The notes under the pieces are model-generated. The model saw only the letters and a program-made list of their open reading frames with translations, was not told the origin of the DNA and searched no databases. Of a stretch of DNA of 5,277 bases, positions 1 through 5,277 are shown piece by piece. Both the position numbers and the translations under genes were made by a program. Source of the stretch: Gammaproteobacteria bacterium (GTDB taxonomy: Bacteria; Pseudomonadota; Gammaproteobacteria; GRL18). Where the stretch lies: NCBI GenBank assembly GCA_030632625.1, contig DAOVUK010000271.1, positions 1-5,277 on the forward strand, written 5' to 3'. The number at the start of each line of letters is the position of its first letter. Position 1 is the first letter of the stretch.

Positions 1-2104
1 TCTCAACAACAGAATAATCACTGGGGTCAGCCAGCAATTCACTGACTTCTTCTATTTTGGCATCATCGCCATTTAATTCACTGTCTGCATTAACTGCCAT
101 TTCATTTTCTGAATCAATTGTAGAGCCTTCAGCTTTGGGTAAAGAACCTTCCGTTTCTGACAAAGAGAGAGTTTGTTGCTTTTCAGATTCAGGCAAACTT
201 TCTTTAACCACTTTTTCTATAACCATATCCTCTATAGGCACATCCTCTATAATCAAAGTCGTCACTGGATCTATGTTGTTAATTTCAGGCTCAATCATGG
301 CCATTGTCTGCTTATCAGTCATACTGACAGACTGAGTTTCACCTGAATCAAAAGCTTCAGGAATGGGTTGCTGTGATTTGGATAATGAGCTGTCAAGTTG
401 AGCAAGCTGCAGCTTTTTCTGTTTAGAAATTTCTTCGGGTTTGATCAGAACAAGCCTTTGTCCAGGATAAATTTTATTCTTATTTCGTAAGTTATTTAAT
501 TTTAATAAACGTCTAATGCTGGTGAAATTTTTTCGAGCAATACGATCAATATTATCACCTTTTTGAACAATATAAATGCCGTCTTCAGAGACGGCAAGCG
601 GCTCTGATTTTGGTGGATTTTTTTCTTTAACCTGCTCCTTACTTCTGGCAGCAAGCAGTGTTTTCTTAGTGCTTTTTTGGGGCAAAATTAAAACCTGACC
701 AATTCTTATAATATGTTTATTACGCATATTATTACTGGCAATTAAATCTTTGATTCGAATGCCGTAACGTGCAGCAATTATGGAGAGAGATTCTCCTTTT
801 GTAACCCGGTGATAGCGATCAGCTTTTTGTTTTTTAAAACGTTTATCAGCATCAATATTATGGAGTTCACTCATAACTTGCGCGATATTATCTGTTGATG
901 ATCGATCAATGCGTAATTTATATGTTTTAGGAATATATTTATTACCATTCCAGACAGCTGGTCTCAGGGCAGGATTTGCTGCCATTAAATCTACCCGGTC
1001 AATGTTCAAAACATCAATAATTGTGCCCGCACTGATAAAGTCTGTTAATGGGATAAATTCATAATTGACGGGCGCTGCCAGCTTGATATTCCTGAAATAT
1101 TTGTCAGGCTGGTTAGAAACCTCAACAGCGGCTAAAAAGGATGGATAAAAATTTCGTGAAGCAAAACCAAAACTACGACTTTTATATTTTCGCAGAATTG
1201 TCACAATGTCTGTTGTGCCGACTTTTTTTGCTGCCCGGCGCATTCCCGCTGCACCGTGGTTATAAGCCGTCATCGCCAGAGGCCAGGTCCCCGTCACAGC
1301 ATAATTATTTTTTAACAATCGTGCCGCCGCTAAGGTGGCAATAAAAGGATCCAGACGTTCATCCATAACATGGTCAACCTGCATATAACGACGACCAGTC
1401 GAACGGGTAAACTGCCACATGCCTGCAGCACCTACTTTAGAATAAGCTTTATGATTAAAAGAGGATTCGACATGAGGCAGGGCTGCTATTTCCAGGGGTA
1501 AGTCCATTTTCTTTAAAACACTGATAATATAGGGCATCCACTGCCCTGAGCGAATCAAACCAGCCTTAAATTTATCGGACTGCCCCAGTTGAAAACGCAA
1601 ACGTTTTTTTGCTTTGCTTAATTCTTTATAAGTGACATTCTCAGGCCACAAAGCCAATACTCTTTTTTCTTCTTTGCTCAGCCGTCGATCTTTAGCACGT
1701 GAGCCCTGCTCATTGCGAAGAACGTGAATAAGTTTAGCAAGAATTTTTTTATATTTTGCTTTAAATTTTTTAGTATAACGTGAGCGGGCTTTATAACTTA
1801 GATTTTTAGGGAGTTTGATTTTCTCATAAATGACAGACAAGTCAGCATTATCATGAATGAAACCTTCTGATGTAGAAATTTCTGTGTAAACTTTTTTCCA
1901 AAATCGCACATCTTTTTCAATGGCCTGGGGTTTGGGAAATAATTTGTTCTGCCAGGCTGTTTTTTTTGATGCTTGCTCTGCCGGCGCATCCTTTACCACA
2001 GAATATGCCATTAAAGAATAACTAAAAAGGAAAGTAAAAATAATCAGTAGAGCAGATATCTTTCTGCTTTTTACCACAACTTCATCCATTTCTGGTTGTT
2101 TCAT
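1..2104 (-). CDS. mltD: MltD-like membrane-bound/secreted lytic transglycosylase with LysM domains (C-terminus cut by window edge)
   Basis: Cleaves the MurNAc-GlcNAc bond of peptidoglycan in the periplasm, leaving 1,6-anhydro ends (known for GH23 SLT/MltD enzymes). The frame is open for 701 codons from ATG 2104 to the left edge, with no stop. Seen: a hydrophobic signal or anchor at residues 16-35 after a Lys/Arg n-region; an SLT domain at about 185-330 with catalytic Glu213 in an ESS motif, AGMWQF at 227-232 and AYNHG at 280-284; a degenerate LysM-like stretch at 348-399; LysM1 at 431-475 and LysM2 at 511-556, both with the VxKG(E/D) start; then a Ser/Glu/Asp-rich tail from about 557. There is no Cys in the signal region, so unlike E. 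coli MltD it is probably not a lipoprotein. The tail makes it longer than typical MltD. The ribosome site is weak (GGAA about 10 nt upstream); Met6 is an alternative start. It starts 36 bp after the DUF2058 gene, so co-transcription is likely. Confidence 0.93.
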   Translation of the reverse strand, partial: MKQPEMDEVVVKSRKISALLIIFTFLFSYSLMAYSVVKDAPAEQASKKTAWQNKLFPKPQAIEKDVRFWKKVYTEISTSEGFIHDNADLSVIYEKIKLPKNLSYKARSRYTKKFKAKYKKILAKLIHVLRNEQGSRAKDRRLSKEEKRVLALWPENVTYKELSKAKKRLRFQLGQSDKFKAGLIRSGQWMPYIISVLKKMDLPLEIAALPHVESSFNHKAYSKVGAAGMWQFTRSTGRRYMQVDHVMDERLDPFIATLAAARLLKNNYAVTGTWPLAMTAYNHGAAGMRRAAKKVGTTDIVTILRKYKSRSFGFASRNFYPSFLAAVEVSNQPDKYFRNIKLAAPVNYEFIPLTDFISAGTIIDVLNIDRVDLMAANPALRPAVWNGNKYIPKTYKLRIDRSSTDNIAQVMSELHNIDADKRFKKQKADRYHRVTKGESLSIIAARYGIRIKDLIASNNMRNKHIIRIGQVLILPQKSTKKTLLAARSKEQVKEKNPPKSEPLAVSEDGIYIVQKGDNIDRIARKNFTSIRRLLKLNNLRNKNKIYPGQRLVLIKPEEISKQKKLQLAQLDSSLSKSQQPIPEAFDSGETQSVSMTDKQTMAMIEPEINNIDPVTTLIIEDVPIEDMVIEKVVKESLPESEKQQTLSLSETEGSLPKAEGSTIDSENEMAVNADSELNGDDAKIEEVSELLADPSDYSVVE

Positions 2105-2140
2105 TGTCGTGCATTTCCATATAAGTTTCTCAGAATAAAA

Positions 2141-2686
2141 TTACCACATTAAATCATCAGGAATTTCATAATCCGAATAAAAGTCATCCACTTCTTCTGC
2201 TTGCTGCGATGGGTCATTACGTAAAATAATGTATTTTTCATCACGCTGTTTTATTTTATCTGCAACAGGTCCGGGAACTATTTCATATTGCCCGTCAAAT
2301 TTCACAATTGCCAGCTTTCCAAGCGCAATATTATCATGGGTATCCTGAGTGACATAAATCCGTTTAATATTTTTATTGTCTTCAAAATTATAAACCAGAT
2401 CATCACCATTACCCTTACTGACTTTATTGACATTAATCAGCTGTTTGATTTGAGCAATAACAGCCTTCAACTGTGCCTTTTCATCTCGCTGCCGGTTTAA
2501 TGCCCGATCATTCTCTGCCTTATCATGAATAGCTTTTTCTGCCAGCTGCTTCGCTTCATCGACCACAGTTTGATTATTACTGCGCTGCTGTTTCATTTTC
2601 TTATGTTTTTCATTTTTAGCACGATTGGCCTGATTTTTATCCACTAAACCAGCCTTAAGCAATTGATCCTGAAACGCATTTCCCAC
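2141..2686 (-). CDS. yaiL: DUF2058 / YaiL-family protein
   Basis: A 181-residue protein, close to the roughly 179 residues of E. coli YaiL. Its biochemical role is not established; the family carries a nucleoprotein/polysaccharide-associated label that I cannot test here. Seen: an N-terminal QDQLLKAGLVDK that matches the family's start, a Lys/Gln/Glu-rich helical or coiled-coil stretch at about 20-80, a central IKQLINVNK leading to YNFEDNKNIKRIYV at 99-112, a VADKIKQRDE block at 141-150, and the characteristic C-terminal PDDLMW. There is no signal peptide or membrane segment, so it is probably cytoplasmic. The start is GTG: GAGGA lies 7 nt upstream, an in-frame TGA stands nine codons upstream, and no in-frame ATG lies between them. 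It begins a likely two-gene unit with the lytic transglycosylase. Confidence 0.92.
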   Translation of the reverse strand: MGNAFQDQLLKAGLVDKNQANRAKNEKHKKMKQQRSNNQTVVDEAKQLAEKAIHDKAENDRALNRQRDEKAQLKAVIAQIKQLINVNKVSKGNGDDLVYNFEDNKNIKRIYVTQDTHDNIALGKLAIVKFDGQYEIVPGPVADKIKQRDEKYIILRNDPSQQAEEVDDFYSDYEIPDDLMW

Positions 2687-2703
2687 AAAACCATCCTCAT
2701 ATA

Positions 2704-2722
2704 CTATTCTTCAAAAGAATAG
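2704..2722. repeat. Perfect 8-bp inverted repeat (hairpin) in the DUF2058 leader
   Basis: CTATTCTT and AAGAATAG flank a 3-nt loop, giving a perfect 8-bp AT-rich stem that ends 17 nt before the GTG start codon (2686) and close upstream of its ribosome site. In RNA it could form a 5' leader hairpin that stabilises the mRNA or affects ribosome access; in DNA it is also a dyad that a regulator could bind. It lacks the GC stem and U-tract of a terminator. Confidence 0.55.
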
Positions 2723-2724
2723 CT

Positions 2725-2733
2725 ATCTTAGCA
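2725..2733 (-). promoter_or_regulatory. Candidate extended -10 promoter for the DUF2058-mltD unit
   Basis: On the minus strand TGCTAAGAT fits the extended -10 pattern TGnTAnnnT. The matching -35 position is only TTATTT, so recognition would rest on the extended -10. Start of transcription would fall at about 2716-2720, at the edge of the 2704-2722 inverted repeat, leaving a leader of roughly 30 nt. The 124-bp gap after the membrane-protein gene contains no GC-rich terminator, so read-through from the hemF unit is also possible. This call rests on motif and position only. Confidence 0.35.
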
Positions 2734-2810
2734 CAACCTGCTGATAAAAATAATTTTGCAAGAAATTTAGTATACAAATTAAGACAAATTAAATTGATTA
2801 GCATAAAAAT

Positions 2811-3479
2811 CTATAGAAAACATTTCCCTGACTCTTGAAGATCAGTATTTCTTTCGCGGGCGATTATACCGGACTGGGTCATATACAACTGGTAGGACTG
2901 ATTATTTTTCATTGCCAGAAAGACCGATTGTCCGTATTCAGCATCAAGCCAGGGCAGCCATTGGTATTTCTTTTTTAAAGCCCACAGATCATATTTCTGT
3001 CTTGCTTCCAAAACAAATACTGTGGGCAAATTCATGCGTTGCTGTTCAATATTCTGGTAACGCCCGGAAATACGATCCAGCTGAAAACTTGCATCTAAGC
3101 CCAGGACATTAGCCCAGCCGTGCCACTTTATGATGCGGGCATCCACCTGCCATTCATCTCCCTGCAGGTCATAAGATGTTTTATTACAACTTTCCAGATG
3201 TAATAATTCCACACGATAATGCTGTTTGTTCAGTCGTTCCACATAAATTGCAGCAATCGGGGTTTCATGAGTCAGGCGATGATAGGTTAAGATATTGCTT
3301 GCCACCAGAGAAGCACTTATCAGGAAAAATAAAGTGACTAAAAGATAACTGCTGTTTCGGCAGCTCGCCCAGATTTTTTTCTTTTTAAGCATTTTCAGGG
3401 CACGAAAAAAGAAAAATACCGATACCAGTAATATGACTGTTAAAAGAAGAAAATAGTACAACTCAGCAGATGGATTCAT
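2811..3479 (-). CDS. Two-helix inner-membrane protein of unknown function
   Basis: A 222-residue protein. Seen: a hydrophobic helix at about 7-26, a basic cytoplasm-like loop (LKMLKKKK, about 28-35), a second helix at about 44-65, and then a soluble domain of about 155 residues. With the positive-inside rule both ends would lie in the periplasm. The soluble part has a distinctive block, GDEWQVDARIIKWHGW (107-122), then LGLDASFQLDRISGRYQ, and near the end WLDAEYGQSVFLAM and SGIIARERN. From memory this pattern matches a conserved gammaproteobacterial family often labelled 'multidrug transporter' or 'cation efflux pump'. That label is not supported by two helices and no transporter motif. It starts 26 bp after the flavin-reductase gene, so it is probably co-transcribed with it and hemF. 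No strong ribosome site precedes the ATG. Function unknown. Confidence 0.85.
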   Translation of the reverse strand: MNPSAELYYFLLLTVILLVSVFFFFRALKMLKKKKIWASCRNSSYLLVTLFFLISASLVASNILTYHRLTHETPIAAIYVERLNKQHYRVELLHLESCNKTSYDLQGDEWQVDARIIKWHGWANVLGLDASFQLDRISGRYQNIEQQRMNLPTVFVLEARQKYDLWALKKKYQWLPWLDAEYGQSVFLAMKNNQSYQLYMTQSGIIARERNTDLQESGKCFL

Positions 3480-3505
3480 ACATTATATTCTGACATATGC
3501 AGGCC

Positions 3506-4060
3506 TTATTGGTATGGATCAGCAGCAGGTTTGATGTGTTCGACTTCAGGTTTTGCCGGATAGTGATATTTTCCGCCAAAGAATAACAGCGGTTCCAGTT
3601 CTTCATCTTTTTTATACAACTCCAGTACCTCTCCCACAACAATCCAGTGATCACCACCATCAAATTGTTTATTAATTTTACAGGCAAACGAGGCCAGACA
3701 ATCTTTCAAGCGCGGCGCAGCAAATGAGTCTGAAAACAGGTGTTCAAAATGAACCTGACTGTCATCCATATCGATTTTAGCACCGGCAAAATAATTAGAA
3801 ACATCTTCCTGATGTATGCCAAGAATGTTCACTGTAAAATTTGCCCCATCGTTCAAAAGCTCTGAAAATGCCGCCTTTTTCGATGGACAGACCAGTAATT
3901 GAATCGGATCCAGAGATAAAGAACTCACCGCATTAGCTGTCATACAGCGAACCTCACCCTCATGTTCAATAATCAGCACAGTCACTCCGGTAGCAAAAAG
4001 ACCAATGTTATGACGATAGTCTTGAATCAATCCGGGCTGCTGCTCAACTTCTTTACTCAT
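3506..4060 (-). CDS. Flavin reductase-like, FMN-binding split-barrel domain protein
   Basis: Family members bind FMN or FAD and many reduce free flavin with NAD(P)H, feeding two-component monooxygenases; others are flavoredoxin-like. The protein has 184 residues, slightly longer than the usual single domain of about 160. Seen, in family order: a TGVTVL strand (24-29), CMTANAVSSLSLDP (39-52) standing for the usual GMTANSFTSVSLDPP, LLVCPSKKAA (55-64), NFTVNIL (74-80) followed by a Q and an NYFAG segment, and GGDHWIVVGEVLEL (135-148) near the end. There is no signal peptide, so it is probably cytosolic. The usual second Pro after LDP is replaced by Ile53, and the G before MTAN is Cys39, which are unusual but conservative in position. 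No oxygenase partner is visible. Its partner and substrate cannot be named. The gene lies 44 bp after hemF, and GAG 9 nt before the ATG is a modest ribosome site. Confidence 0.88.
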   Translation of the reverse strand: MSKEVEQQPGLIQDYRHNIGLFATGVTVLIIEHEGEVRCMTANAVSSLSLDPIQLLVCPSKKAAFSELLNDGANFTVNILGIHQEDVSNYFAGAKIDMDDSQVHFEHLFSDSFAAPRLKDCLASFACKINKQFDGGDHWIVVGEVLELYKKDEELEPLLFFGGKYHYPAKPEVEHIKPAADPYQ

Positions 4061-4104
4061 ATATGTTTACTCGTATCTCTATAATTTGGGGTTTAAGGGA
4101 GTGA

Positions 4105-5072
<968 letters not shown>

Positions 5073-5118
5073 TAAGGGTAGACCGGACGCTTTTCAAATA
5101 AAAGAGTAAAGACAAGAC

Positions 5119-5161
5119 CAAAAAAAAATGCCAGCCCGGGGTTTCCGAAACTGGCATTTTC
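5119..5161 (-). terminator. Intrinsic terminator upstream of hemF (strong on minus strand, weaker on plus)
   Basis: AAAATGCCAG (5125-5134) and CTGGCATTTT (5151-5160) form a perfect 10-bp stem around a 16-nt loop, with a possible inner CGG/CCG pair (5137-5139 with 5145-5147). On the minus strand the stem ends in a run of nine U residues (complement of A 5120-5128), which is a textbook terminator for a transcript coming from the right edge. On the plus strand only four U residues follow, so it could act weakly in both directions. It insulates hemF from upstream transcription. Confidence 0.9.
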
Positions 5162-5200
5162 TAACAATAAGCACTTTTTGCGATAGCCTTGAGCCTGTTG

Positions 5201-5277
5201 AGCCTTCAGCTTGCTAAGTGAGCCTTCAGCTTGCTAAGTGAGCCTTCAGCTTGCTAAGAGAGCCTTCAGCTTGCAAA
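5201..5277. repeat. 20-bp tandem repeat array, about 3.9 copies, running off the right edge
   Basis: The unit AGCCTTCAGCTTGCTAAGTG occurs at 5201-5220 and 5221-5240, with one T-to-A change at 5241-5260 (GAG in place of GTG), and a partial fourth copy at 5261-5277 that diverges after TTGC. The unit carries TAA and TGA on the plus strand and TGA on the minus strand. Because 20 is not a multiple of 3, every frame meets a stop, so the array is noncoding. Just left of it, TTGAGCCT and TTGAGCCTT (5189-5206) look like degenerate pieces of the same motif. The near-identity of the copies points to recent expansion by slippage. There are no spacers, so it is not CRISPR. Function unknown. Confidence 0.9.

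Noticed and set aside
57..335. Plus-strand open frame of 92 codons
   Set aside because: It lies antisense to the continuous mltD frame, in a low-complexity Ser/Glu-coding tail, which naturally gives an open opposite frame. It has no recognisable family and no good ribosome site.
1141..1344. Plus-strand open frame of 67 codons
   Set aside because: Antisense shadow across the catalytic SLT domain of mltD, whose conserved motifs fix the true frame.
1960..1967. Run of eight A residues in the mltD coding strand as a phase-variation tract
   Set aside because: It is short, encodes ordinary lysine codons in an open frame, and such runs are common in AT-rich genes; nothing shows variation.
1798..1989. 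Minus-strand open frame of 63 codons
   Set aside because: Out-of-frame shadow of the N-terminal part of mltD, which is open through this region in another frame.
2288..2500. Plus-strand open frame of 70 codons
   Set aside because: Antisense to the well-recognised DUF2058 gene.
2912..3112. Plus-strand open frame of 66 codons
   Set aside because: Antisense to the soluble domain of the membrane protein; no family features.
3463..3687. Minus-strand open frame of 74 codons overlapping two genes
   Set aside because: Out-of-frame shadow of the flavin-reductase C-terminus that runs into the start of the membrane-protein gene.
4061..4104. Terminator between hemF and the flavin-reductase gene
   Set aside because: The 44-bp gap has no stable stem followed by a U-tract, so the genes were kept as one unit.
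5201..5277. CRISPR array
   Set aside because: The repeats are directly abutting 20-mers with no unique spacers and no cas gene is present.

Overview
The window reads as a piece of chromosome from an AT-rich gammaproteobacterium. The closest recognisable relatives of its genes are gammaproteobacterial: a HemF that follows the E. coli enzyme along almost its whole length, a YaiL/DUF2058 protein ending in the family's PDDLMW, and an MltD-type lytic transglycosylase. I see no insertion sequence, phage, plasmid, CRISPR, rRNA or tRNA signature, and genus cannot be fixed from this sequence alone. All five protein genes lie on the minus strand, so transcription runs from high to low coordinates.

Reading in the direction of transcription: 5277-5201 is a noncoding array of 20-bp tandem repeats that runs off the right edge. 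Next is a strong intrinsic terminator (about 5119-5161), which closes whatever transcript comes from the right. A short promoter region follows, then hemF (oxygen-dependent coproporphyrinogen III oxidase, heme synthesis), a flavin-reductase-like FMN-binding split-barrel protein (44 bp after hemF), and a two-helix membrane protein of unknown function (26 bp further on). These three look like one operon.

After a 124-bp AT-rich gap with a candidate promoter and a perfect 8-bp hairpin, a second unit starts. It holds a DUF2058/YaiL protein with a GTG start and, 36 bp later, a large secreted lytic transglycosylase. That gene fills the left 2.1 kb and is cut by the left window edge before its stop. 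It has a GH23 domain, a LysM-like linker, two clear LysM domains and a long acidic tail.

The coding content is mostly housekeeping: heme synthesis, probable flavin redox, and peptidoglycan remodelling. I do not see a convincing new multi-gene system. The items most worth a second look are the 20-bp tandem array and its 14-nt identity with part of the transglycosylase tail, the hairpin at the probable 5' end of the DUF2058 mRNA, the uncharacterised membrane protein next to hemF, and the missing lipobox and unusual tail of the MltD-like protein.
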